A stretch of DNA of 64,000 nucleotides from Angiostrongylus vasorum (GCA_018806985.1 JADANN010000432.1:496001-560000), one strand, 5' to 3'. Numbered from the stretch's first letter, positions 31,801 to 42,955 are shown. Program-made: numbers and translations. The notes: a model not told the origin generated them from the sequence alone.

Positions 31801-33027
31801 CACACACACATGGGATCCATCCCACCGCCCATGGCCCACCAAGCCTTCCATCTCTGCGGGCTCGGCAAATTTGTGCCAGACGTCTGGGAGGATAGTAGCA
31901 CTGACTCGATACAGGCCGTCACGAGTCACTCTAAAGGCCAAATATGTATTCAATCACCTTCATCGATGCTTAACGAAGTCGAATGCATGGTGCATCCCTC
32001 AAGGATTGGTGAACGCCGAGAGTTTTATCTGTAGCGGTTGTGGAATGGTAGCGAGCTATCCATCTGTATTGAACCATTCTTTTTCTTTTCCAGATACATT
32101 CGTTGGTTCGAAGATATTAATCTTAAAGGTCCTATCATTGTGTGTTCTACTGTTCATTCAGTGGATAGTAAAGGTGTTGTGGACTTCCTACAGAAGCACC
32201 AACTCGGTTTGTTCACATTCGTAAGCATTCTTTTTTTCTCAATTATATCCTCATTGTTATTGTCTTTTCAGGTGATGTGGGTAGTGGACAACGTGATTAT
32301 TCACCTACCAGCATTATGGGGCGCGTCTACGTTGAAGATTGCATATCCTTCCAAGATTTTCTCGAAGAGGTGATTTAGTAGGATACTAAAGAGTTTTTGA
32401 TCCAGTTCCAAATTTCATGGAGTTGCAAACACAAGGATGCTAAGATATGAGCAGAACTCGGGAACCTATGTGGGCTTTAAATCCGACGAAGAATAACGTT
32501 CAAACTGAATATCGATGGCAGCGATATTCGGCTTTCGGGCTGTCTAGCTAATATTCAGCATGCCTACGCTCAATGCCTGTTTGTGGTCTCCGGATGATTC
32601 TGGTTAACAGATGATTGCTGATAACATCGATGGAGTGAAAACATCGTTGAGAGAAAGGCAAAGAAAGAGCCACAGTTGGTGTGATGGATTGAACATGAGC
32701 TTCGGAAGCGGTGATCGCAGGTTCGAAGCCCGTCAGGGGTTGCGAGTTTTGGTGAGTTCTCAGCATCCTTGTGGTTGTATTTTGCCTAGTACACACCCGT
32801 GGACAAAGAACAGGCAGTAAATAAGCGTTGAAAAATTATCTTTAAATTGTACCCATGTAAACTGTTATATTTAGTACAATGTTCCTGTGTTTGGAGAAGG
32901 AGAATTTGTTCTGTTATTTTCCTCGTTTGAGCCACTGACTGTTCCAGTGCCGTATATTTCAAGTGCACCATTTTTTCGATTAGAGAAGGAGATGCTTCGT
33001 ATTCTGGGATGTGTTTTCAGCTCATGA
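28844..33027 (+). CDS. TRIP4: TRIP4/ASC-1, activating signal cointegrator 1
   Basis: Ten exons give about 435 residues: 28844-28973, 28990-29132, 30372-30541, 30643-30718, 30915-31025, 31090-31233, 31522-31691, 32094-32206, 32272-32369, 32875-33027. A C2HC5 zinc finger (residues about 45-85) begins GRHPCKC and holds NCMGCGKIVC and GSGPCFFCGTLVC, almost as in vertebrate TRIP4. A basic coiled region with DRRTKVNDLESDY follows. An ASCH domain (about 298-430) reads from PQPCASLAVHGVVK through SIMGRVYVEDC to the stop. TRIP4 is the scaffold of the ASC-1 complex with ASCC1-3, acting in transcription and in ribosome-collision rescue. The N-terminal 130-150 residues of the human protein are absent. 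Phases agree throughout, but 16 nt (28,974-28,989) between exons 1 and 2 are too short for an intron. A SINE-A lies in intron 7. The call is firm; the exon 1-2 joint is not. Confidence 0.87.
29224..29404. mobile_element. Hairpin MITE-like element in TRIP4 intron 2
   Basis: Two inverted arms of about 80 nt (29,224-29,308 and 29,318-29,402) share ACTTTG, GCTCGTTAG and ATCGATCCA in matching order. Only a few spacer bases separate them. No coding capacity. Confidence 0.65.
30765..30890 (+). repeat. Family D unit in TRIP4 intron 4
   Basis: GGTGTGGTGGTGAACACG, then AACGGGTTCTGTCCCC and CAGACACCTGTGG, ending CATATCTCAGCAGCATT, 24 nt before the exon 5 acceptor. Confidence 0.65.
31285..31405 (+). repeat. 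Family D unit in TRIP4 intron 6
   Basis: GGTAATAGCGAGGTTCAATCACC and CAGACACCTGCGGTTCGGAG are followed by CATCATTGTAGTTG. Confidence 0.6.
31756..32032 (+). repeat. SINE-A copy in TRIP4 intron 7
   Basis: Sense copy with a short (CA)n expansion (31,793-31,810) between box A and box B, and the usual CGCCGAGAGTTTTATC end. Confidence 0.85.
32600..32790 (+). repeat. Family D relative in TRIP4 intron 9
   Basis: GATGATTGCTGATAAC, GGTGTGATGGATTGAAC and GGTTCGAAGCCCG match the tRNA-like part loosely. CTCAGCATCCTTGTGGTTGT is the family end. Confidence 0.5.
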
Positions 33028-33481
33028 TTTCTGTTTAATTCTCTTCATCTTTTCCAATCCGAATAGTCATCTTATACTTGTTTATTGATAGTATTTTAAT
33101 ATCCGTGTTGAATGACAGGAGGAATTTCTTGTTGTTTCAGTCATGAGTTTCATGGTCATATAAGTTCTTGATGGTGGTCGTTATCGAGATTTTTTACCGG
33201 TGTTTGATGAGTGTTATTGGATTTTCTGATGTTTAAGGTGAAAGTGTTCATTGTTTCTGGATTTCGTTAGGAATTTTATTAATTGTGCATGAAAGACTTA
33301 TTTTGCCATAAAACCAATCATTGGACGTGATATGACAGAACTCATATAGCGTGAATAATCTGTTTGCTATGAATAAAATTCTTTATTGTAGGTGTATATA
33401 TCATTGACGTGTAATCGTTGATTACTTGAAATAGTTACGTAGATCTCTTACTCTTCGTAGCGTTAATTTAGTCAATCGAGT
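33028..33481 (+). promoter_or_regulatory. TRIP4-MTCH2 operon-like spacer
   Basis: The TRIP4 3' UTR ends at AATAAA (33,372-33,377). TTAATTTAG (33,463-33,471) is a likely trans-splice acceptor 10 nt before the MTCH2 ATG. The roughly 95 nt from poly(A) signal to acceptor is the spacing seen within nematode operons, where the downstream gene receives an SL2-type leader. No repeat lies in this spacer. Confidence 0.65.
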
Positions 33482-36400
33482 ATGGCGGAAGCCAGAAATG
33501 ACTTATTCCTTAGCCTCAGCGAGGAAGAGGTGAGTTTTTATCTCAGTATTTCAGCATAAAATTAAGCGCGGGTATAGGGGAAATTCCCTTCATCAGATTC
33601 GAAATTTTGCGCAAATTTCGTTCTCTGTTGTCCTCAAAAAGGAAAAGTGCTCTGGAGTGCGACAAATGAATGGACATAGAACTACTTTATTGATGTTTTG
33701 GTTTTTTTTTCTTCTGGCTTATTTGAATTGGCATCTAGCTCAGATCGGGTTATCATTGTACAAACACTGTGAGTTAGATGTTTCGTCTTGGGTTTCGTGA
33801 TAGAGATAAGACATTCTGACGACCTTTCAGGGCTTATTCGTTTTTTTTTCCACTCTGTGCTCCTTTTCAGAATGATTTATTCGTTTTAACCACAATGATG
33901 CTTAGATATTTGCAAGATTCCAGACCGCAGGCGTTTGCGGTGGGGATCGAACACGCTATTACACTTCCCGGCGGATAACGTGTTCACCGCCACACCATGC
34001 TGGTCCTTTGCTTCGCCTTTCTCTCAGAGTTTTTAAGTAGAACTGGCCTGTCAGCTATTTTCAGCTTTTCAGAGCATTATGCTGGTTATTTCAGTGCGCT
34101 TAAGGAACTTACTACACATGATTTATTATTTATTACTCGAGAATTTTAAGGAAGTGCTAGCGAAGAATATTGGTGCGAAGGTGCTCCTCGCGGCAGTGAC
34201 TCATCCCCTTACCTGTGTGAAAACGCTCATTCAACTTGGTCACGAACCATTCCCGTTGTCAACCGGAAAAACACTGATTGTTGCTGGACGTAATGCCTAT
34301 TTCCTTCCAAACGCGTTTAGCTATGGTATGACGTCTCTGTTCTTTATTAATTTAGTTTGCTAATGAACTGGGAACCACTTTTGTATGTCTTTTTGGCCTA
34401 TAAAATGCACTCTGCCAAAATACATTTCGTTTGTGGTACAACCCTTGGTTTGTGAAAAAGACCATTTCATGTTATAGTCGTGCAAAAGCTTGTAGAATGT
34501 CATTTCTACATCAAGTAAATTTAGCAGAAATTTGTTTGTGACGCGGTGTTTCTACGATTACACCAATAAGTTTTCCATTCCAAGTTTCTCTTTAACAAGA
34601 TAGATCAACGAGAGCTCGCTCATGTGTAAAGTGGGATCGTAGTGTGATATGTTCAATAAGGTCCACTGCACATATAAGTTTCGGAACAGGTGATGATGTT
34701 GGTTTCGGGTCCCCGGACGGCCTCTTGGGTGGTCCATTTTGGAACGGGGAGGTAGTTAATAATACGCGTTCGTACAAGCCTTAAAAAAGTTGCCAAAGAG
34801 TCACACATTGTTTCTGCTGAGGCAGTTCTTTTTAAAACTTACATTTTGCGTTCTGTTATGTACATTTTCATGTTTTTACAGCTTACCTCTGTATGCTGTA
34901 AGATAGAAGTAGCCATGTTACCTACAGATTCAAATTCGTTATTCGTATTACATTGCATTTATTACAGCTAGTCAGTTAGCACATGCACGTGGTATGGGCG
35001 TGTTATTCACGGGAATTGATTCTGCCATATGTTCTATCATTATTCAGGGAATAACATCCTATCAAACGAGAAAGGTTGAGCTTTCTTGGTGTTCTTTTTT
35101 TGGCCTTGAATTTCAGCATTGTCGTGTTTTCGTTCATTGGTAAATCGTTGCTTCCAATTTTTTCAGTACATTGACACCTACTATCCGGAGATTGGTGGTA
35201 AATCTGAAAACGAGAATGAGGAGGAAAAGGTTATTTTTTTCATTCGTGAACTCAAGTCATGAATATTCAGTATTTTATCGGGATTTTCTTGCTTATCTGA
35301 TTTCTACGAGTTCTTCGTCAGCGCTGTGATCATATTCTTTGTTTCAGTCCATTACTAATCACCAGTCTCTAAAACGACATTTGCGCAGAGCAATTCGTGA
35401 GTCTGTCGTTCGTGTGGTAACTTTGACAGTAGCTAGACCGTTAGCAGGTACTTTCCTTTTCACTTGCTGTTTTGTACGACTTATTAGTGACTCAAAGTGG
35501 TATGTTTATTACTGTTCAGTGGCGATGATTCGTCAGATTGCACAACTTATCGGAAATGAAACCAAATACCGTGGAGTAGTGCCAACCATACATGTTATCG
35601 GCCTTGAGGAAGGTCCTCCTGGTTTGTTTAGGTTCGGCGGTTGCGGTTCAGTTATTCCTCACAATGCACTACTAAGCATCTTCATTGCTGCTTTTTAGCG
35701 GTCTTGTACCACAACTAGTAGGAGAAGTTATTGTTGTTTTTGGTACTGCTGCACTCGTGTTTGCAGCAGAGAGAACGTTCGTTCATTCTGGTATGTATGA
35801 GAAGAAGGATGAAAAGAGTGTAAAGGTAGGAGGATTTGATCAATTGTTTAAACTATGTGCTGTGGTGTACGAAGAAAGGGTCGCCTGTAGCGTAGTGGTC
35901 GGAGGTGCCCTGCAATGCACATTAGATCTGTCCCCGCCTCACCAACTCTCTTCCGGTGTCGAAAAATTGCTACCAGACTTGTCTGGGAGGATGGCAGCAC
36001 TGGCTCGATACATCGGCAGGCCACCGCGAGTCATTATGCAGGCCAGACATGCATTCATTCACCTCCAGCGTTGCGTAATGAAGTCGAATGCATGGTGCAT
36101 CTCCCAGAGTTTGATCAACGCTGAGAGCTTTGTCCTTTGTCCTTTTGTTTTAAGAATTCTAAGTGTTCTAGGAAGTTGAGGATCTCCGTAAATTTACAAA
36201 CCTCGCTATTCCATTTGTGGTGAACTCTTTTGGATATCCATACCACGTTGTCAGTACTGTGATGGCTGTCGCAGGATCTGGTAACCGTTTACAAATTGTC
36301 CTTTTTCTACCATTTGCTATGTTTTTATGAACTACGTTCTTCACTTGCAGGCCTTGCTGTGTCTTTCCTTCCATATGCACCATCATTTGTGAATTGGCAT

Positions 36401-36535
36401 TCCGCATGGGATTATTTGTCACCTCATGGTTTGAAAAGGGGAGCTCGATTGTTTCTTCGTGAGCAATGTGGAGCCGTGTCTGTTGGCCCAGATCATCAGC
36501 TGTACGCAAATAACAAATATTTCACACAAATATAG
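33482..36535 (+). CDS. MTCH2: MTCH2-type mitochondrial carrier homologue
   Basis: Nine exons with consistent phases encode 341 residues: 33482-33529, 34151-34325, 34968-35074, 35167-35229, 35348-35447, 35520-35631, 35699-35825, 36172-36280, 36351-36535. Three degenerate carrier repeats are seen. The first has THPLTCVKTLIQLGHEP and FTGIDSA (compare QPLMYVKVLIQVGYEP of vertebrate MTCH2). The second has ARPLAVAMIRQIAQLIGNE and FSGLVPQLVGEV. The third has GYPYHVVSTVMAVAGSGL. The acidic residue of the usual carrier PX[D/E]XX[K/R] signature is absent, as in MTCH proteins, which are outer-membrane insertases and apoptosis regulators rather than inner-membrane transporters. An acidic linker (ENENEEEK) sits between repeats one and two. 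The start is supported by the acceptor at 33,471. A family D unit lies in intron 1 and a SINE-A in intron 7. No damage is seen. MTCH1 versus MTCH2 cannot be separated in nematodes. Confidence 0.88.
33893..34030 (-). repeat. Family D unit in MTCH2 intron 1
   Basis: AATGATGCTTAGATATTTGC and CGCAGGCGTTTGCGGTGGGG start the unit, which ends near CTTCGCCTTTCTCTCAG. The tRNA-like head is on the minus strand. Confidence 0.65.
35878..36146 (+). repeat. SINE-A copy in MTCH2 intron 7
   Basis: Box A TAGCGTAGTGGTCGG and box B GATCTGTCC-type; the tail has two TTGTCC units. It ends 25 nt before the exon 8 acceptor. Confidence 0.8.
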
Positions 36536-38267
36536 GTTGTGTTTTCAGTATTCATCCAATATCCACCTTTAGTTTTGTACATGTTTCCGTACGTCATTTT
36601 AGCACAATGTACTCCTTTATAACTGAGTAGCTATTGTCCAAATCAGGAAGGGTTAAAGAAATTTGCCCATTGTTAGCTAACCTCTGTAATTCAGAGCACA
36701 GTTTAGTAATAATCATGTAGTTTCCTGATTTAGGCTTAATGTTATGTGCATTTGATTATTATCTTAGCTTTCATAAAGATATTTCGTTTTGCATGTACAG
36801 AGAATTTTTTCAAAGCTATGTAGAATGTGACTCCAAATAATTCTGGTGCCAGAGAAGTAAAAAAACCTTCCCGCATGGTTTCAGCTGATCGGAAGGGCTC
36901 AGTGAAATATCCTGTTTTTGGCACAGTCAGACTTTGTTTCCAAGAAAGCCTATTTTTTTCGGGATAATTATTACGGATCTCTTTTTCGCGAATCTATCAT
37001 ATTATGTTATATTATGTGAGTGATCTTAAGTCGGCTAGTCAAAAGTATGTGACGATTCCACACTTGGCAGATACGTGGTTAAAACGAAGAGCCATGTAAT
37101 AGGTGACCATGTGATACATGCCATTAGATGGAGATGGATTCGTTCAGCTGGTTATTCGCTATGCCTCTTCGAATTGACTTATATTTTGCTAGCCGAATTC
37201 GAGCATGGTCTTTTCTAAGTCGATAAAAGTGGGACAGAGCGGTGTCTTTTATTCCTCCGATACGTCAGTAAGTTTTGTCACCGTGTGATTGTGACCCATT
37301 GTGGTCTGTTGTAATGAATGTTAGGATATTAGAATACCATGCTGAGTTATTTTTGAATCCCTAGTAGGTCCTGTTCTAGTATTCTGTCATTTGAGGATAT
37401 CGCCAGTGAAGAGTTTGCAGAAAACGGACAGCAGTCTGACGCTACGCTAATTGCTAATGTCGCGTAGCTATCCTTTTGTGCAGCAGCACGGTCTCACTTG
37501 TGTTCCAATGGTTGGGAACCTCGTATTCAAGCCTGTAAAAAGCCTAGTTTTTCTGTTGTTAAAGACGCAGAAAGTTCCTCAGACGTTTGAGTTCTATCCT
37601 GTCCCGACTGGGTGTTATTACGTTTTGTCGCCAAAAGAGTACTTGGCAGCATGAGAGGTCGAAGTTGCTCTCGTGAACGATTTTATCCGTTGCTACTGTA
37701 AAAGTAGTAATGCCCTGTGTGTGTTGAAGGAGAATCGACCATCTTAGAGTTGTAGTTGGCGAAGTTTTTGCGGGCGTTGCGAGTGCTTTCCCTAATTTTT
37801 GCAGCTTGAACCATTACTGGTACTACGTTTTCTTTACGATCTTCTCATATCGTCTTTCTGCAGACTTTTGGATGCTTCAGTTCAAAGTAGCGACCTTCTT
37901 CTGAATCCAATTTGTCATACAAGCTCGTATATTTCTACAGAATGAAGTAATTTATTGGCTTTCAAACTCTTAGATTTGCTAGCACCGTGTTAAATGTTGG
38001 CTGGGAACTCATATTTCTTTTTTGGTGTTGTTAACAGCACCTTCCCAACGGCTAAATAACATTCGGAGCAAGCCCCACTTTAATGGTTTTTGTGGTTCCG
38101 ATTCCTAAATTTTGTGGGTTTTTTCTTCGTTGTATGAATGGTTGAATGTTGGGTCAAGGAAGCGGTGTTCCTACACTGTGTAAAAATTTTGTGACCCCAA
38201 CGACATGGGTGAGGTAGAACCTTTTGCTGTAACATGGTCTATTTCGTTGTGGTATACTCACTGAGAG
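36536..38267. other. MTCH2 3' flank and unrecognised DNA
   Basis: No convincing exon. On the minus strand near 37,860-37,930 the translation LYDKLDSEEGRYF weakly recalls a linker of nematode LINE reverse transcriptases. This may be an old LINE trace, but I would not rely on it. Confidence 0.25.
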
Positions 38268-38532
38268 AGGGCGGTGTAACACAGTGGTAGGAGGCGCCGT
38301 GCAATACGCATGAGATCGAACCCTGCGCTCCAGGCTCACCAAGTCTTCCATCCCTCCGGAATCGCCAGATTGGTATCCGACTTGTCTGGGAGGATAGCAG
38401 CACTGGTTCGATACATTGGGAGGCTACCGCAAGTCATTGTAAACACCAGATATGCATTCAATCACCTCTAACGATGCTCAGTGAAGTCGAATTCCCAAGG
38501 GATTGATCAACTTCGAGAGCTTCATCATTTAT
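38268..38532 (+). repeat. SINE-A copy
   Basis: Box A TGTAACACAGTGGTAGG and box B AGATCGAACCC; the end is CAACTTCGAGAGCTTCAT. Confidence 0.8.
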
Positions 38533-38559
38533 CTTTTTTTACACTCACTGAGGAAATTC

Positions 38560-39010
38560 CAAGTTCAACGTTAAGAGGAGAGTGTCTAGGCTTTTGAATT
38601 ACCTTGGATAGTCTTGAACATCATGATAAAGTCAGTCTACCTGTCAACTTGTTTGTTCCGTTCCAATCCAAGTGTTCCGATGTGAAGCTCTTCTACGTCC
38701 TCCCAGGTTCGTTTTAGCGTTAGAATCACCAGCAATGATCTTGAAAAAGCCACTGTCTTCTCTTTAGAACTTTTGCATGTCCATAAAAAAGGATTCGACT
38801 TCGCCTTCGTCCTATCTTGATCTAGGCGTGTATACGACGATGAGTGTCGAAACCACTGCTCGACCCCATCTCTTCGACCGGAAGCATCCGATCTGGGTTG
38901 TTAGTTTTTCAAAAGGAATCAATGTTCGTGGCCAAACTCGTGTTCACGAAGACGCCAGCAATCCCCTACGCGTCCTACTCAACGCTACCTGGGGGCCTTT
39001 GAAGCATGAA
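38560..39010 (-). mobile_element. RTE-type LINE endonuclease fragment
   Basis: The minus strand encodes, in slightly broken frames, LTTQIGCF, RWGRAVVSTLIVVYTPR, DEGEVESFFMDMQKF and FFKIIAGDSNAKT (the GDxNAK endonuclease motif), then a HRNTWIGTE stretch. This is the AP-endonuclease domain that precedes the reverse transcriptase in the copy at 46.8 kb. Stops and shifts show it is dead. Confidence 0.75.
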
Positions 39011-39486
39011 GAATAGGCCCGCGTATTTTTACTCTGTTTGGCCATTGATAACGAAGGTTAATTTGCCGAAAACACATCGTGGAGATTGGATGTACTCACA
39101 GGTGGCTTGTCAGTCTAACTCTGAGTGGACGTGGAGGTTATTTGTTGAATTTTTACTCCTAGCCATTTCCTATGCATATTTATCCACTGGATTCTACGGT
39201 TTTGGCCGAAATAACTTGTAGAATACGACCTACATTTATCCGAACACAGCCAAGCCAAGAATGTATGAAGAAATCTGTGTGAACACGAAAGGTATTCGTC
39301 CAGTTCGAGCAGCAGAAACAGAGAGTCCATTTCCTGGATCTACCACCACACAGGGGGAAGCACATCGCTTTTCGTTCGCGTTTAATACCATACTAGCCAC
39401 CTTAGAAGCGACTGGGTATTTCTTAGCAGGAAGATAAAGATGACTTTGTTATTATTTTTTTTATTTCATTTGACCCGTTTTTACGT

Positions 39487-39827
39487 CTACTGTGCGGATT
39501 CCAGCACTTCTCACATTCGATTCGTTTCCTCGCATCCATTGCCCACAAAGATCTTCCAACTTTTACGTGTGGCTTCGGTTGTTGTTTGAGGAATTTCGTT
39601 TCATCTTGAATGTGGTAGAATGCTGTTCGAGCAATTCTCCCTGAGTCCTGAGATAGGCGGGCTGAAGCGTTCCTAATTGGATTGCACAGAGTGGTTTTTT
39701 CCCAGACAAGTCCTGCACCAATTCCCCGACCCCGGAGAGGGTGAGAAGCTTGGTTGGCCCGAAGTGGAATCGAACTAGCACCACGCTCGTGATGACAGGC
39801 ATCACTGCCACGGTGCTATCCGCCCCC
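39487..39827 (-). repeat. SINE-B copy
   Basis: Complete minus copy. Its head at the right has GGATAGCACCGTGGCAG and GTTCGATTCC, and its body has CAGACAAG on the plus strand. Confidence 0.75.
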
Positions 39828-39839
39828 CTAAAAAATATG

Positions 39840-40270
39840 ACTTTAAGGTTTTAAAAGCCGATTCCATTAAACCTCAGCATAAGTAATCAATATTTTTACA
39901 CATAACTGAGCTGGCGCGAGGTTGCTACAAAGAAAACTTATGCGGACAACGTTTTGACGGTTCCAACTTCGATCAACGCGGCTCTGAAGAAGACGAAGAC
40001 GCTGAAACGTTTGCCGATTAAAAGTTTTTCTTAATATCATCTTCGTTTCGGCGCAGTCTTACAGAAAAATAACGGGAAAGAGCTGTACGAGTGTTTCTGA
40101 ACTCACGAAGATTTGACTTGATACGGCTACGAAGACACCACATTAAGAAAACGAACGACTGTGCACCATCGACTCGGATCATCGGCTCTGAGGAAGGCGA
40201 AGACGTCGAAACCCTAGTCGAATAAGGGTTGTCTAAAAACGTCTTGTAAGCTGAATGATCTAAGCAAATA
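39840..40270. mobile_element. PLE terminal-repeat derivatives, two decayed hammerheads
   Basis: At 39,976-40,018 (+) CTGAAGA, an extra A and GAAA are kept but stem II is mismatched. At 40,181-40,221 (+) the triplet CGUU has become CCCU, removing the essential U before the cleavage site. Both have the 6-bp stem I pattern around GCTCTGA. Confidence 0.6.
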
Positions 40271-40576
40271 TAAAGGCAAAGTGTTCGGTCGCTCAATCAC
40301 TAATAGATGGACCACACATGCGACTTCATGAATCATACTCAATGCGTACTTGCCCTATTAAGTCCGTATTTTTACTCTCTCAAGACAAAGCTCGATATGA
40401 ATCTTCCAACCTCGGCGGTAGGGCATGGATGGATGCGGGGCTGGATAAAATCAAGGTGTGGGATTGCATCAATTACTTAGTATATGTTACAGAAAAATCT
40501 CTAACCCACTGTGCCACAAATACCACATCCACTTCACCCCCACAAGTGGGATCGGTAGATGTATGTATCATGTATA

Positions 40577-40633
<57 letters not shown>

Positions 40634-40725
40634 CATACATACATATATACATACATACATACATACATACATACATACATACATACATACATACATACAT
40701 ACATACATACATACATACATACATA
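40577..40725. repeat. Compound microsatellite (TATATG)n(CATA)n
   Basis: About 55 nt of ATGTAT units run straight into about 90 nt of CATA units. ORFs with repeated YVCM or ICIC come from it. Confidence 0.95.
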
Positions 40726-41031
40726 AGTTTACATGACGCAAAGTCACCCATATATTGTATTGATCCCGGCATCCTTTCACATGATTCATCTCTTTATATA
40801 TTACTTTTTAAATTTTTTCTGGGAGAAGGGGGGTCACCTGTTATGCACGGCACCACTGAAGCCCTCGTTCTGCCTTTCTCTTAGCCATTCTTTTTTATCC
40901 GAACATTATATTTCACATGATACGCTGCCGTGAGAAAACATTGAGCACTAGGTAAAAGTTGCACATTGTGAAAAGATCAGTATTTTTTTTGTACACTACA
41001 TCATCACTGAGGATGAGGTGAAATAAAACGG

Positions 41032-41294
41032 GAAACGTGGAGCGCAATGGATAGAAGCGCCCTGCAACACATATGTGATTCCTGCGCTCCTGGCACACCA
41101 AGCTTTCCACCCGTCCGGGGTCAGCAGATTTGTATCAGACTTGTGTGGGAGGATAGCAGCACTGGCTCAATATATGATAGGTCACCGCGAGTCATTGTAA
41201 AAACCAGATATGCACCTCCAACGATGCTTAATGAAGTCGAATGCATGGCGCATCCCTCAGGGATTGATCGACGCCGAGAGCTTTATCCTTTTTT
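41032..41294 (+). repeat. SINE-A copy
   Basis: Head GGAGCGCAATGGATAG; box B is lost (TGTGATTCCTGCGC); the 3' end GACGCCGAGAGCTTTATCC is intact. Confidence 0.75.
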
Positions 41295-41466
41295 AAATTT
41301 AAACAAAATACGTCTAGGTTCTAGATCGCCGAAACGCTAACTATGGACCATCGAAATACGTGTCAACAAACTCGTGTCAACTCAAAAAAGGAGTTCAGAA
41401 GATAATATAAGTTAATTAATGTCAAGATTAATGGAAACTCGTCCTTTCGAATTTCATCTGCTGCAG

Positions 41467-41811
41467 TTAATGTGTTTGACTTCTTGTCATTGGTAGCGTT
41501 TCGTCACGAACTATTTTCATTTTTATGGCTAAATTCCATCTCGAAACCTTTGAAACGAACAGTACAGCGCAGGATCGTTAAGAAGTAGGTGTATCGTAGT
41601 GGTTATAGATTTCTTACAGTACTCATGTGGTCAACTGATACCTGGTAAAATTGACACCGTACCACGAATTGATAGTTTGATATCCGCTCTCGTGCTTCCT
41701 TATCAATTAGGGAAGTTGGCATTGATTCTTCATAGCGATGTTAAACGAAAGTCGATTAAACGAGATATTAGTTTTATGGAAGCTAATCCAATAGCGACCG
41801 ATGCAGGATGA
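41467..41811 (+). CDS. Unidentified gene, two terminal exons
   Basis: Exon 41,467-41,576 follows CTGCTGCAG and ends at GTTAAG. A 43-nt intron with TTTCTTACAG follows, then exon 41,620-41,811 to a stop. The phases agree (phase 1 in, phase 0 across). The product includes NVFDFLSLVAFRHELFSFLW, KPLKRTVQRRI and IDSLISALVLPYQLGKLALI, mixed hydrophobic and basic. I do not recognise the family. Upstream exons were not found; microsatellite and SINE DNA lie there. The 43-nt intron with matching phase is the main support. Confidence 0.4.
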
Positions 41812-41989
41812 TATCCGGCAAAAAAATTATCTTCAACAGACATTCAGTCTATCAACAACTGTACTGTATGAATAGGCATCGTCCAGTGAGGTTATTTCAT
41901 TCGAACGCTACTCTATTCAAGAAGATTCAACTAGATACAACCATAACGATCCATATCGCGAAGACAGACGATTATTGACCATCTACTCC

Positions 41990-42040
41990 GAGCAATCGAA
42001 CTATGACGAAGACGAAAACGTCGAAACGTGAACCAGATAA
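41990..42040 (+). repeat. PLE terminal-repeat remnant
   Basis: GACGAAAACGTCGAAACGT keeps the right half of the hammerhead unit, while the CTGATGA box is lost (CTATGACGA). Confidence 0.45.
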
Positions 42041-42067
42041 AATTTGATACTAGCTCCGTATCAATGA

Positions 42068-42325
42068 AAGGTGGTAGACACACAGAGCCGTTGGCTCGAT
42101 CCAGTGCCCTAGGCAAACCAAGCCCTTCACTCCTTCAGTATCTGCACTTTGGTACCAAAGCTGTTTGTGAGAATAATCATACCGACCAACTTCATACATC
42201 TGTAAGCTAGCTCAAGTTATTATATAGGCAAGATATTCATTGAATAACTTGTATCCTTGATGAAGTCGAATGCATGGCGAATTATCAGACGGTTGATCAA
42301 CGCCGATTGCGTTGTCCTTTTTAGC
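42068..42325 (+). repeat. SINE-A copy, strongly diverged
   Basis: TTGGCTCGATCCAGTGCCC, GGCAAGATATTCATTGAAT and GATCAACGCCGATTG mark the order of the family blocks. Confidence 0.55.
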
Positions 42326-42537
42326 TTCACGATATTATTATCGGTTCGAAGTCAAATTTACTGTGGAGCTATCGAGTTGTCAGCGCAGCTTTAGATTTGA
42401 ATTTAAGAACTGAGTACTTTCTTCGATTGTCCGCTCCAAAGTTCACTATTTTCTTGATTGTTAGCACAAAAGTTGCGATATCCAAGGAAGAAGTGTTGGC
42501 TCATGCTGTGCAACGTCATACACATTATACACCTTAA
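42326..42537 (+). CDS. Possible terminal exon, unidentified
   Basis: A 70-codon ORF begins LHDIIIGSKSNLLWSYRVVS, contains TEYFLRLSAPKFTIFLI and ends at TAA (42,535). It starts right after CCTTTTTAG, an acceptor-like site, but this CCTTTT run is also the tail of the SINE. It could be a chance ORF. Confidence 0.25.
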
Positions 42538-42549
42538 AACCAACTTTTA

Positions 42550-42790
42550 TTTAACCTCAAAATAAATAATCAGTACTTTCTTGGATTATTATGCAAACAC
42601 GATGTTGTTAATGAGTTTTATTCGGATAACGTTCGGACAGTCTACATTTCTACAACGACTCGTGCGGCCGACCACCTATGGGCCATGGACTCGGACCAAT
42701 CCGGCTCTGAAGAAGAGGAAGACATCGGAACGTCAGTCGATTAAATATTTCATACCAACATCATGTTTGCTTAATAATCCAGGAAATTAC
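42550..42790. mobile_element. PLE-derived fold-back with decayed hammerhead
   Basis: The plus strand at 42,703-42,741 has CTGAAGA, an extra A, GGAA in place of GAAA, then CGTC. A TTATTCGGATAACGTTCGGAC stretch at 42,598-42,618 is the opposite-strand partner remnant. Confidence 0.55.
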
Positions 42791-42829
42791 TTGTTTTACG
42801 CATTACTTTGACATCCGAAGGCCAGCTTT

Positions 42830-42955
42830 ATCATCTGTCGTTCCGTTGATCGTCGAGTTACTCCAGCTGATGACAGTGGACCTCCCATTTCTCTTCGTCG
42901 CACGCAAGAGTAACCCGGTGGATTCCGCTCGCTCTAGGGACTCCAGACACTTGGA
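42830..42955 (-). mobile_element. RTE-type LINE 3' end fragment
   Basis: Minus strand matches the last ORF codons and trailer of the RTE copy (VPRASGIHRVTLAC-like, then a GATCAACGGAACGAC end). It is short and diverged. Confidence 0.6.

Noticed and set aside
31697..32224. 175-residue ORF in TRIP4 intron 7
   Set aside because: Most of it is the sense SINE-A copy; the exon 8 part is in another frame.
35685..36179. 164-residue ORF reading from MTCH2 exon 7 onward
   Set aside because: Only 35,699-35,825 is coding; the remainder is intron and SINE-A.
40181..40221. Counting this unit as an active hammerhead
   Set aside because: The essential U before the cleavage-site nucleotide is C, although the rest of the motif fits.
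40318..40884. 188-residue plus-strand ORF and overlapping minus ORFs rich in YVCM or ICIC
   Set aside because: They are translations of the compound microsatellite at 40,577-40,725 and have no splice context or conserved part.
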